Assembly (NCBI GenBank): GCA_017893485.1
Contig: CM030360.1
Span: 149,739,147-149,803,146 of the forward strand
Direction of reading: 5' to 3'
DNA length: 64,000 nucleotides
DNA from: Hemerocallis citrina
Taxonomy: Eukaryota; Streptophyta; Magnoliopsida; Asparagales; Asphodelaceae
In this document: piece by piece, positions 47,527 to 58,843 of the stretch
Layout: every line of letters begins with the position of its first letter
How positions within the stretch are numbered: the stretch's first letter is position 1
Translations under genes and position numbers: made by a program
Notes under the pieces: model-generated
The model's input: the letters and a program-made list of their open reading frames with translations, nothing else
Told to the model about the DNA's origin: nothing
Databases searched by the model: none

Positions 47527-48069
47527 TATAGAAATGGGAGTAGAATGATGTATTATATTGTATTATGGAAGATTTTGTGTATAAATGTAATAGGTAATAT
47601 ATCTATAATGTTGTGATGGTTATGAAAGCCCATACCCACTTCGTTGTGGAGCACTGGGTTCTGTGATTGGTTTTTGAAAGATTTTTCTAAAGTTTTTTTT
47701 AAAAATCATATATGCTTTTAAAAGAGTTTTTTGTTTTTAGTTTGTATCATGCATGTTATGAAGTATTATGCCCTCAGAGCCGTATTTATTATTGCTTGTG
47801 TTATGTTGAATGACTTGGCCTGGGGAGGATTGATATATATTACAGGTACATTAATTTTTTTTAATTGTTTATAGAATTCCGTAAGAAATCTCTGTAAAAT
47901 GGCTAATACTTAAGGGGAAACTTTGCCGAAATTTTTAATAAAAATCTATGAATATTTTTCTAAGTAAGAAATGCTGTAGATTAGTAACAGGTTAAGTTGA
48001 TAATCATTGGAATAAATTATAAAAATAAAAAATAAAAAAATAAAATAAAATTTGGGGTGTTACAGACAC

Positions 48070-48515
48070 CTAGACCATCAGGGCTGTAAGTTAAATCTCT
48101 TATCCCAACAAGAAAGTAACCAATTCCATCTCTTTGGGGGGTTGGGGGGGGGGGTATGTATAGAAGATAATAGATTTATGTCAATCTTCTAATCGATTCC
48201 CAGGCTTATAAATACCCTCCTACTCCCTTAGTCAGAAGGTAATCAATTTTTTCTACCCTCAAACCCTCTCTCTCTGGTTTTGACTTGCGTGTTGGAGGGT
48301 CTGTCGCCGAGGCCAACCCCGTGTTTCAGGCTTGTTTTCAGGTCCATTGGCCGCGCTAGCAACCATCAGATCCTGATCCAAGTGCTCTTTCAATGATTAA
48401 CCATAAGGAGATCTAACAACTTTTCATGGCGATGATCAAAGGTAAGATCTTTAGTAGTTTTCTTAAAACATAAACTCACTATCTGTTTGCTCCTACACCA
48501 AAATTTGCATCAATA
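48070..48515 (+). repeat. 5' LTR of L2, right piece
   Basis: Continues the left piece after the TSD. TATAAATACC at about 48208 is the likely TATA box. It ends GCATCAATA at 48515 and is followed by a decayed primer site (48516-48535). Confidence 0.85.
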
Positions 48516-48596
48516 GATTGACGTCATATGTGGGGAACTACACAGATCTACATCTCAGAACCGATCTTGCTGTAAGAAACACCGAGTTTTTCTGTC

Positions 48597-49810
48597 ATGT
48601 CACCGAAGGGAAGAGGGGGAGCGACAACATCAAGCCATCAAGCCAACCCTCCTCGTTAACAAGCTCCTCGTGTGGTGGACCCTATTCCTCCTCATCAGTC
48701 AGATCAGCCCCAACAACTTAATCATGCTCCTCTCAATGGATATGCACTGTGGGGCTCCCGACAGAGTTGTCATGAACCACATCATGAACCACACCCTCCA
48801 CATGACCATGTTTCAATCCATTTTGCAGCTAGCCACTCGACACCCTCGTGGGGTCCCTGGAGGTCCGAGGCCTCCATCAAGTCATCAACTCCAAACAACA
48901 TGGGCCCGATCTCCGGATCTGATTAAATGAAAGGCACGAGGCCCCCCACTCAAAGCATGAGGAGAACCATAGAAGTAAATCTCCTCGAAGGTAGAGATCA
49001 AGACACTTCACCTCTCATAGGGGGCACAGTGAAAAAAGAAGCCCAACTCGTAAAAGTCGAAAGTTTCATGAGAAGAACAAAGGCAAGGAGGCACCCATCA
49101 CCAGGGCCGAACTTGAAAACTTCAAGCATGACATCCTCCAAGCCATTCGAGGTACTCTTGATCAGGGTCGACACTCGTGGAGCCACCACTCTGCTCCGTT
49201 AAGAGAAGAAGAGTCTAGCAACTCAATTAAGTCTAAGGGGAGGGACGATGAAGTCAATCGCCACATCCGAGAAGTGGAGGATCATTTGGAGCAGATAAAG
49301 CATGAAGGGAACCGCTCCAGCAGGGATTACAACCCTAGTCGGCGGTGAATCCATCCTAAATGTACTAATTCTAAAGAACTTCAAAGCTCCTTAGTTAAAA
49401 TCTTAAGATGGTGAATCTGACCGAGGTGATCATATTGAGAGTTATAAAACTCTCATGATAATCTACAATGCTGTCGGTGCGCTCTTGTGCCGATCGTTTC
49501 CCGCAACCTTGAAGGGATCAGTAAGGGAGTGGTACTCTCACCTTACTCCAGAGTGGATATTATGCTTTGAAACTCAAGGGGCTCTTCATAGCACATTTTT
49601 TAACCAGCCGTAAGAGTGAAAAAACAAGTACTTCTCTGTTGGAATTAAAACAAAGGTAAGGAGAGCTGCTGAAAGAATTTGTCAAACTCTTATACCTATG
49701 GCTCGGAGTTACTGTAGCAATTTGCAACGAAGCAAGTTCAGAGCCCAACTCGCCATTTGATCTACTCGTACAACTCGTTAAACCCTCCAACAACAAGTTC
49801 AAAGTCTATA
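48597..49810 (+). pseudogene. decayed gag of L2
   Basis: It begins MSPKGRGGATT at 48597, about 80 bp after the LTR, the same spacing as gag in L1. Further on, RRHPSPGPNLKTS-type text and APITRAEL-like remnants precede a capsid-like segment near 49430-49620 (ESYKTLMIIYNAVGALLCRS, VREWYSHLTPE). Stops and frame changes are frequent, and no nucleocapsid or pol follows; tandem arrays take their place. Confidence 0.65.
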
Positions 49811-50310
49811 CACATGACTCGGAGTTGCTCTAGCAATTTGAAACGAAATAAGTTCATAGCTTAACTTGCCATTTGATTTACTTCGACAGCCTGTTAAACC
49901 CCTAAACAACAAGTTTGGAATCCATACCCATCTCTCAGAGTTGCTTTAGCAACTGACAATCCAGCAAGATCAAATCTCAACTTGCCATTCGATTTGTTCC
50001 TGAAACATGTTAAAACTCTTAAAAACAAATTTGGAGTCCATAATTGTGTCTCGCAGTTGCTCTAGTAAACCTGCATACAAGCAAGTTTCGAGTTCAACTC
50101 GCCACTCGAGCCAGGCTCTCACAATTCGTTGGAGGACCATATAGCATGTTCAGAGTCCAACTCCTTCCTAGAGTTGCTCCAACAACTAGCTAGGTACAAA
50201 ACAACAAGTATCGAGTCCAACTCCCTTATAGAATTGCACCTACGATTAGCTGATACCCAAGACAGAATGTCACAGGACAAGGCACAAGCACGTAAAATTT
50301 TTTCAACAAG
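49690..50310. repeat. array of about 117-bp units in L2
   Basis: GAGTTGCTCTAGCAA-type starts recur near 49706, 49821, 49938, 50054 and 50171, spaced 115-117 bp, about twice the 59-bp period of the next arrays. AACAAGTTC and AACTCGCCATT occur in each unit. Confidence 0.75.
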
Positions 50311-50865
50311 TCTCATTACAACTATAGAATTACAACGAGTCTACATTTTGTGCTAAAGCATTGCAACAAAAGTCATGCAAACACTAAACAACAAGCTGTC
50401 CTACGAGTCGTCCTTCTGGCTATAAGGGGAGGTTCCGCCTAAGTGACACAAACCACCTCATAGGCCTCCTGCATGCTAACAGTACTCCTAGGCTGCCTGA
50501 ACTCTTGATGATAAAAATCAAGACAAACCTTCCTTAGGAAGGCAAGCTCCAAGTCTTCCCCGATTAACACAAACTTCACTTGGGAAAAAAGGAACTTCGT
50601 CTCGCATATTGCACCACGCAAATGGACAAATCCCGACTACGTCAAGAGCAGCTTGTTGCAAAGGAGAGCAAGCTCGGCATCTCGAGGACTTCATTCGGGG
50701 TACACAACTACTTGTCAACAAAGAGAAGAAAAAAATTACTTTAACACTGAAAAAACACAAAGAACTTCACTTCAATATTAAGAAGACTCAGAACACCCAC
50801 AACTCATTAGCTCCACAAAATGACTTTGGTGCTCCGTGCGCCATTCGAGTTCCTCGACCAAAAAT
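50311..50865. other. non-repetitive spacer in L2
   Basis: Unique sequence with short open frames between the arrays. No recognisable product. Confidence 0.4.
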
Positions 50866-53640
50866 AACTCGTTAACTCCATACAACGAGTTTAATGCCAC
50901 GTTCCTCTCTCGAGCTCCGTCAACAGCTCGTTAAATCCATACAACGAGTTCGTTATCTCGCTCTTCCCTCAAAGTTCGTCAACAACTCGTTAACTCTATA
51001 CAACGAGATCGGTATGCTCGAGGTCCGTCAACAACTCATTAACTCCATGCAACGAGTTCAATGCCTTGCTCCTCGCTTGAACTCTGTCAACAACCCGTTA
51101 GCTCCATACAACAAGTTCAACGCTTTGCTCTCCACTCGAACTCCATCAACAACTCGTTAACATTGTTCAACGAGTCTGGCGCCGCGCTCTTTGCTCAAGC
51201 TTTATCAACAACTTGTTAACTTCATATAACAAGTTCGATGCCTTGCTCTCCTCTCAAGCTCTGTCAATTACTAATTAAATACATACAAAGAGTTTGACTC
51301 CCCGCACTTCGCTCGAGCTCCGTCAACAACTCGTTAGATCCAAACAACGAGTTCAGTGCCTTACTCTACGCTCGAGCTCTGTCAAAAACTCATTAACTCC
51401 ATTCAACGATCTCGACTCCTTGATCCTCGCTCGAGCTCTGTCGAAAACTCGTTAACTCCATACTACAAGTTCGTTGCCGTGCTTTTTGCTTCATCTTCAT
51501 CAAAAACTCCATCATTCAACAAGTTCCATACCTTGCACTTGGCTCGAGCTCCGTCAATAACTTGTAAGCTCCATACAACGAGTTCAGTGCGCCATTCATT
51601 GCTGAAGCTCCATTAGCAACTCGTTCAATTTATACAACGAGTTTGTTACCTTGCTCTCCGCTCGAGCTCCGTCAACAACTCGTTAACTCCAAACAACATG
51701 TTCAATGCCTTGCTCTTCGCTCGATCTCTGTCAACAACTCGTTAATTCCATACAACGAGTTCAATGCCTTTCTCCTTGCTCCTCGCTCGAGCTTTGTCAA
51801 TAACGGGTTAACTCCATACAATGAGTTCAATGCATTACTCTCTCCATCGACAATTCATCAACTCCATACATCGAGATTAATGCCATGCTCTTCGCTCAAG
51901 CTTTGTCACAACTCGTTAACTCCATACAACGAGTTCAATGTCGTGCTATTCACTCGAGCTCCATCACCGACTCATTAACTCCATACCAAAGTTCAATGCC
52001 TTGCTCATTGCTTGAGCTTCGTTAATAACTCATTAGTTACATAGAATGAGTTCAATGCCTTGCTTTCCGCTCGAGCACCGTCGATAATTCGTTAACTTCA
52101 TACAATGAGTTCAATGCCCCACACTTCGCTCGAGCTCTATCAAGAACTCATTAATCGCATACAATAAGTTCAATGCCTTACTCTTTGCTCGAGCTCTATC
52201 AACAACTTGTTAACTACATACAACGAATTTGGTGCCCCACTCTTCACTCGAGCTCTGTTAATGCCTCGTTAACTCCATACAACTAGTTCAAAGCCTTATT
52301 CTTCGCTCGAGCTCCATCAATAACCAGATAATTCCATACAACGAGTTCAGTGCCCTGCTCTTCACTCAAGCTCCATTAACATCTCGTTAACTCCGTACAA
52401 CTAGTTCATTGCAGTGCTCTTCGCTCGAGCTCTGTCAACAACTCATTAACTATGTAAAAATAATTCATTGTAGTGCTCTTCGCTCGAGCTCCGTCAACAA
52501 CTTGCTAACCCCATATAATGAGTTCAATGCCATGCTCTACACTCAAGCTCCGTCAAACAACTCGTTAACTCCATATAACGAGTTCAGGGCCTTGCTCTTC
52601 GCCCGAGCTCCTTCAACAACTTGTTAACTCTGTACAATGAGTTCAATACCTTACAATTCGCTCGAGCTCCGTCAATAATTTGTTCACTCCGTACAACGAG
52701 TTCACTGCCTTTCTCTATGCTCGAGCTCCGTCAACAACTCGTTAACTCCATACAACGAGTTCAATGCCTTGCTCTTCGCTCGAGCTCCGCCAACAACTCG
52801 TTAACTCCATACAAAGAGTTCGCCTCCCCGCTCTTTGCTCGAGCAACTTCAAACAACTCGTTGACTCCGTACGATATGTTCAGAGCCTTGCTCCTCCCTC
52901 GAGCTCCGGAAAAAAACTGATTAAATCCATTCAACGAGTTCACTACGTTGCTCTTGGCTCGAGCTCTTTCAGTAACTCGTTGACTCCGTACAACAAGTTT
53001 GGTTCCCTGCTTTTTGCTCGAGTTCCGTCAACAACTTGTTAACTCAAAACAATGAGTTCCCTTAAACAACTTGTTAATTCCATAAAACAAGTTCAATGCC
53101 TTGATCTTCGCTCGTTAACTCCATACAATGAGTTCAATGTCTTGCTCTTCGCTCGAGCTCTGTCAAACAACTCGTTAATTCCATAAATCAAGTTGAGTGC
53201 CTTGCTCTTTGTTCGAGCTTTGTCAACAACTCATTAACTCCATACAACGATTTCAATGCCTACTCTTCGCTCAAGCTCCGTCAACAACTTGTTAACTCCG
53301 TACAACGAGTTCAGTGTCTTGTTGTTTGCCCGAGCTCCGCCAAAAAATTGTTAACTCCATACAAAGAGTTCAATGCCTTGCTCTTCACTCGAGCTCCGTT
53401 AACATTAACTCCATACAACGATTTCAATTTCTTGATCTTCACTTGAGCTCTATCAACCACTCGTTAACTTCGTACAACAAGTTCAATGCCATGCTCTTCG
53501 CTCGAGCTCCGTCAAAAACTCATTAACTCCAAAGAACGAGTTCGATGCCCTACCCTTTTGCTCAAATCCGTCTACAACTCGTTAACTTCGTATAACGAGT
53601 TCGGTGCTCTGCTCTTCGCTCAAGCGCCACCAGATAACTT
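50866..53640. repeat. 59-bp minisatellite, roughly 45-48 degenerate copies
   Basis: Consensus parts: TTCAATGCCTTGCTCTTCGC, TCGAGCTCCGTCAACAACTC and GTTAACTCCATACAACGAG. Copies differ by substitutions and small indels, so no reading frame is kept across the array. The CTCGAGCTC core recalls the GAGCTC-rich domain of L1. Confidence 0.92.
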
Positions 53641-54870
53641 GTTAATTTGCTGGGCGCAAACAACAAGCTCTACGTCTAACTTTCTCCTCGGGTTTCCTTT
53701 ACAAACTTGTTAGGTGCAAACCACAAGTTCAACGTCAATTCGATCCTAGAGTTGTCTCTACAAACTTGCTGGATACAAACAAAAAGTTCAATGTCAACTC
53801 CATCCTAGAGTTATCTCTATTAACTTGCTAGCGCAAATAGTAGGTTCAACATTCAACTCCGTCATAGGATTGCCTCTCCAAACTTGCTGGTAGCAAACAA
53901 CAAGTTCAGACGTCAAACTCCGTCTTAGAGATGCCTCTACAAACTTTCTGGGCACAAACAGCAAGTTCAACGTCAACTTTGTCCTAGAGCTGTCTCTACA
54001 AACTTGCTGGGCGCAAACAGCAAGTTCTACATCCAACTCTATCTCAGAGTTGTCTCTACAAACTTTTTGGGCACAAACAACAAGTTCAAACATCTAACTC
54101 TGTCTTAGAGTTGTCACTACAAACTTGCTAGCATAAACATCAAGTTCAACGTTCAATTCTGTCACAAGGTTGCCTCTCCAAACTTGCTGGGCACAAGCAG
54201 TAAGTTCAAACGTCCAACTATGTCTTAGAGTTTTGCCTGTACAATCTTGGGCACAAACAGTAAGTTCAACGTTAACTCTGACATAGAGTTGTCTCTACAA
54301 ACTTGCTGGGCACAAACAACTAGTTCAAATGTCAAACTTCGTCCTAGAGTTGCCTCTACAAACTTGTTGGGGGGAAAACAATAAGTTCAACATCAACTCC
54401 GTTCTAGAGTTGGCTCTACAAACTTGCTGAGCACAAACAACAAGTTGAAACGTCCAACTATGTCCTAGAGTTGTCACTACAAACTTGTTGGGTGCAAACA
54501 ACAAGTTGAACGTCAACTCTGTCCTAGAGCCGTCCCTACAAACTTGGTGGGCACAAACAATAAGTTCTATGTCCAACTCCGCCTCAGAGATGTCGCTACA
54601 AACTTGCTGAGTGCAAACAGTAAGTTCAATGTCAACTCCATCCTAGAGTCGTCTTTACAAACTTGTTTGGATCAAACAACATGCTCTATGTCCAACTCCA
54701 TCTCAGAGCTTCATCCTCCAAACTTGCTGGGATCAAATATCAAGTTTGACGCTCCACTCCATCCTAAGAGTTGTCTCTACAAACATGCTGGGCACAAATA
54801 TCAAGTTCAACGTTTAACTCCATCCTATAGTTGCCTCTACAAACTTACTGGAATCAAACCACAAGTCCGT
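53641..54870. repeat. second 59-bp array, about 20 copies
   Basis: Consensus parts: CAAGTTCAACGTCAACTC, GTCCTAGAGTTGTCTCTAC and AAACTTGCTGGGCACAAACA. Period about 59 bp, like the preceding array, but the sequence differs apart from the AACAAGTTC word. Confidence 0.9.
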
Positions 54871-54989
54871 AGTCTGACAACCTTTTGAAGTTTGCTCCTA
54901 CAACAACTCTTCTAGTTCAGCCACACCACCCAAGATCCAACGACCAAAGTACTTAGTGCTCAAGACAACAACACTCATCCTAAGTTTGA

Positions 54990-55430
54990 AGACAAAGTGC
55001 TTGTTGAAAAAATGCTTAATCGACGAAACGAGCGGTCGAAAAAGAGCTTGGTTGAATAGAACACTTGGTTGACAAGGAGTTGGTCACTAAAAAGCATAGT
55101 CGGCCCAGGAGTATGTTGCAAAGAATTTGGATCGGCAAGAAGTTGGTCGACGAAGAGCACTTGGTCGGCAAGAAGTTTGTGGACAAAGAATGGCTTGGTT
55201 GATGAGGTGTTGGTCGATGAAGAGAGGAAGTTGGTCGACGAAGAATAACTTGGTCGGCTAGGTATTGGTCGACAAAGAGGAAGTTGGTCGTCTAACTCTA
55301 GCTTGGTTTGCGGAGTGTTGGCCGCCAAAAAGATTGGTAGATGAGAAGTTGGTCAATGAAGACAAGGAGTTGGTCGACGAAAGCATGGGTTGGTCGGCTA
55401 AAATACAAAACCTTGGTCGCCTAAACTCCA
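54990..55430. repeat. TTGGTCGACGAAGAG irregular repeats
   Basis: Many copies of TTGGTCGAC(G/A)AAGAG and TTGGTCGGC(A/T)AAGA with spacing of about 15-35 bp. No coding meaning. Confidence 0.8.
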
Positions 55431-56170
55431 ACAGCTCATTGGCCAAGTCACTCCACCTTCGACCTTGAGGTTATGTGTTCGAACCCGGGCATTACCACCA
55501 TTACCAATTCTATTATTCATTATTTTGCCTACCAACAAGAAAAGCGGGTTGGGTCCGCCAACCTCCACAAACGGGTCCAACCCAATCTGAACTCGGATCC
55601 AAACTCTTGGTCTCCCAACCTGTCATCTGACCACGCTACTCCCTCGAGCCATTTTTTAATCGTTCGATCATCTAGATACGCAAACACACGCATGATTAGT
55701 GCACAAGATTTCTCCATGTTGCCGCTTCATCACAACCCCTCCTTTTCACTCAGCGGCGAGCACCCAATGATCGATGTTCCAGATCGCTCTAAAAATCACG
55801 CCGGCTCGATAAAATATTAAAAAATTTCAAAAATAATTTAAAATTTTCAAAAGTTAATGATGGAATTTGGGAAAATAATTAAAATTCCGAAAAGTAATTA
55901 AAAATCATAATAATTAATTAAAAATTTGAAAAAAACAATTATTAATTTGGAAAAATCATTAAAAATTCCAGAAAAGTCCGAAAAAATTATGGGAAACTTC
56001 AGAAAAAATCAGAAAAGTTCAGGAAAATATTAAGTACCTCCAGAAGCTTCGAACAAGTTCCATGTATCTTCAATCGCCCCTGAGAGTCAAACTAGCACTT
56101 TAGAACTCCAAAACAAGGTAAACTACTCCCCGAAAGCTGAGAAAATCGTCCTCTGGGAGTAGGAGGCTTA
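55431..56170 (+). other. 3' internal region of L2 with AT-rich block and polypurine tract
   Basis: 55815-56030 is an AT-rich block of AAAATTC and AATTAAAAAT words. AAACTACTCCCCGAAAGCTGA and GGGAGTAGGAGG precede the 3' LTR. Homologous in order to 20590-21038 of L1. Confidence 0.75.
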
Positions 56171-56749
56171 TGATAAAGGTAAAAATCACAACAAATCAGG
56201 GTCATTCGATTCTAGCACATATCTTAAATCTGTTAAGGCAAATTAACAGTAATATACCTCCCTAATAAGTCCATGTATTCCCCAGGCTCACTAACAAAAT
56301 ATGGGTTGTATTCAAGCCCATCAAAAGAGACTAGGCCCACTAAGAGCGACACCCAACCCATCAGGGTTGTAAGTCAAATCTCTTTTTCCCAACAAGAGAG
56401 TAACAAATTCCATCTCTTAATGGAGAAATGTACTGAAGATAGCAAATTTATGTAAATCTTCTAACCTATTCCCAGACCTATAGATACCCTCCTCTCTCTC
56501 TGGTTCTGACTTGACCGTCGGAGGGTCTGTTGTTAGGGCCAACCCTGGTGTTTCATGGTTGTTTATAGGTTCATCGGCCTTGCCAACAACTGTCAAATCC
56601 TGATCCAAGTGCTCTTTCAACGATCTAGATTCAACCACAGGGAGATCTAACCACTTTTTACAGTGACGATAAAATGTCAGATTTTTAGTAGTTTTCCAAA
56701 AATATAAACTCACTATTTGTTTGCTCCTACACTAAAATTAGCAGCAACA
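56171..56749 (+). repeat. 3' LTR of L2
   Basis: 579 bp, TGATAAAGG...GCAGCAACA. Shorter than the joined 5' LTR through small deletions. Confidence 0.85.
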
Positions 56750-58263
56750 TATATGAAGTAAGATTACCGTATCAATTTGATAAGCCCTTAATCTTTCATT
56801 AATTATGACTAGGCATATAACCACCGACAACATTATAATGTTATTAGGTTTAATTTCACTATGATCTCCCTCTCCTAAATGTGTATTTCTCTCGTTCATT
56901 AATTATCTCTAATATTATAATGGGAGAAGACCTTAGTGTCATTTTTCAATCTACCAACCTGTGCATTGCACGTGCATAACTAATATGATGGAGGTCTCAG
57001 GTTCGAGTCCTCACTACGTCAGGTTTTTACTTAACTTTATTTAATATATTAAATGTGCATCACACATGTAAATTAGTATCTATCTATCTATCTAACTATC
57101 TATTTAAAAAAAGTTAATACATGCATCGCACGTGTATATTACTAGTTAGATTTAATGTGAATCAGATTGGGTAGGGATGTAGGCTAAAACAATCAGAATT
57201 AAGGTTTTGTTAAGGCAGGATGTCAAAGGTTTTAAAAAGAGTAATGCTACACTCACAATCAGTTTTACTACAATTTTTTTTACTATATTAGGTGACATAC
57301 TCTAATAGATGGGAGAAGAGAAAATAGATAGCGAAACTCTTTAATAGAAGTGTGTTCCTTAAGTTAGTGAAGAAAATAATAGTAAAATTGCTATAGTAAA
57401 ATTGGGAGTGAGTAAAGTATTAGTTATCCCTTCCGGTCCTCGAACAACACAAAATTACACAATTACACGCGTCTGAACATCTTACCAGTCCTCGGAGTTT
57501 GAAGTGCCAGTTGTTATCGAGAGTTGGGAAGAATTTGCTTATATTATCCGTTTTCATCAAAAAAGTCTCTTATATTTCTTCTAACTCTTGTTGTAGTACG
57601 TATTATTCTCTTTGAATTTTTTCAATATTTCTAGCAATCTCTAACATCCAACCAATTTAGATTCCAATTTTTGTTGGAACCCGATCGATGTGGAGCTAGA
57701 TTTATTAAATTTTATTTGATTTTATGTTTGGTGGCCTCAAGAAAATGAAGCCTAGTGCAGCTAGCACATGGGGAGGAGGTTGGTCCTCGACATTGATTAA
57801 TTTATGATTCGTATTATATGTGTGTTATTAATTATCTCAACCGTACCGTTGATGAAGTGCATGCATTCATTGATGTGAAATTTATAATCTTAAAGAAAGA
57901 GGCCTAAACTATATTAATCGTCCAAAAATTAATAATAAGATTACGGTTGACCCTAACCTTCCCTTGCATGTAATCTGCATCATATGATTACACTAATAAT
58001 CCCCCTTAAGTTTAATTTGTCTCCCTATCATAAGAGGCATGCGTGATATACACAATGTGAGTATATACTTATAGAGAATGGTGATTCTCTTACAATATGG
58101 TTTTTCCTACTCATGCTCATTAGTCCTTTATGTTTTTCTATCCAAAAGAAACAAAAATTAATGGATCATTTATGTTAACTAGCATAACAACAAAAAAATA
58201 AAAATAGTCATTGATTCTTTGATATTTTAAGTTTCCAACTCGCATTGCAAAACACTTAGGGAT
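56750..58263. other. intergenic sequence
   Basis: AT-rich. It includes a (ATCT)n run near 57078-57105, two GCACGTG-containing degenerate motifs (56965, 57130) of unknown origin and the MITE at 57239-57425. No gene seen. Confidence 0.4.
57239..57425. mobile_element. diverged MITE related to 7355-7526
   Basis: GAGTAATGCTACACTCACAA at the left and the complement of GTGAGTAAAGTATTAGT at the right form imperfect TIRs of about 40 bp with TTTTACTA repeats. TAATGCTACAC is shared with the 172-bp MITE. TSD not resolved. Confidence 0.5.
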
Positions 58264-58761
58264 AACTTAACAGTAGAATTGATATTTTTTTTTGGTTTTC
58301 TTTTCTCTAGCAAATCTAACAGTTTCCCGAACCCAACCTTACTCTCGAACCCAACCCTAGATCTATCTCCTAGGGGCGGCGGCGGCTTGCCCTCAGCGCC
58401 GCCGCCGCCCCTTACCACTCCTCCACCAATGCGGCGACTCTCCCTCCCTTCCAGCGCGTCGACGGAGATCCACGACCGCGCCGCTTCATCGTCCTCCATC
58501 GCGTGAAGGCGTCGACGACGCCCTGTCGCTCGCGGCGACTCGATGATGGCGCGCCCCTAGGCGACGGCGACGGCGACGGCGACGGGTCAACTCTGAGTGA
58601 GGGCGACGGTCCATCGAAGGAGTGGATCTCGGCCATCCTTCCACCGACGCCGCATCCACCATCGACAACGGAGAAGAAGACCCAGATCTGATCTATCGGA
58701 TCTGGGCGACGACGACAGGATCTGATTCGGCAAGGGGGCGCCACCCCCACCCCCCGCTCGC

Positions 58762-58795
<34 letters not shown>

Positions 58796-58843
58796 CGACG
58801 ACCTTCTATTTTGCAACCCAGTGTTGCAGAGAAGAAGACTGAG

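Larger units (their letters stand above)
35692..48064 (+). mobile_element. giant-LTR non-autonomous retrotransposon
   Basis: 12,373 bp from TGTAACACCC to GGTGTTACA, flanked by TSD GACAC (35687-35691, 48065-48069). LTRs are 35692-41537 (5,846 bp) and 42342-48064 (5,723 bp). Only 804 bp lie between them, with an initiator-Met primer site and no coding sequence. LTRs make up about 93% of the element. The terminus and primer site match Del/Tekay-type Ty3 elements (inferred). The copies differ by substitutions and by later insertions (38541-39110 in the 5' LTR, about 43501-44069 in the 3' LTR). Confidence 0.92.
42342..48064 (+). repeat. 3' giant LTR (5,723 bp)
   Basis: Collinear with the 5' LTR. 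It lacks the MITE and the first (AT)n expansion and has an extra insertion between two (AT)n tracts. It ends GGGGTGTTACA, then TSD GACAC. Confidence 0.9.
35509..56749 (+). mobile_element. non-autonomous LTR element L2, split by a giant-LTR element
   Basis: The 5' LTR is in two pieces (35509-35691 and 48070-48515, 629 bp joined) and the 3' LTR is 56171-56749 (579 bp). Both start TGATAA(T/A)GGTAAAA and share CAGGGTTGTA/CAGGGCTGTA, TATAAATACC/TATAGATACC and the AAACTCACTAT(C/T)TGTTTGC end. The LTRs are clearly diverged, so the element is much older than L1. Interior: decayed primer site, gag remnant, three array types, GTCGAC-rich repeats, AT-rich block, polypurine tract. No pol. TSD not resolved. 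Confidence 0.85.

Noticed and set aside
50866..53640. Repeat protein encoded by the 59-bp array
   Set aside because: The unit length is not a multiple of three and indels are frequent. Frames are closed every few units.
58227..58816. Minus-strand and alternate-frame open frames in the leader of the chimeric retroposon
   Set aside because: Glycine or proline runs come from the C homopolymer and GC-rich leader. The plus-strand MS5-like frame explains the coding signal.
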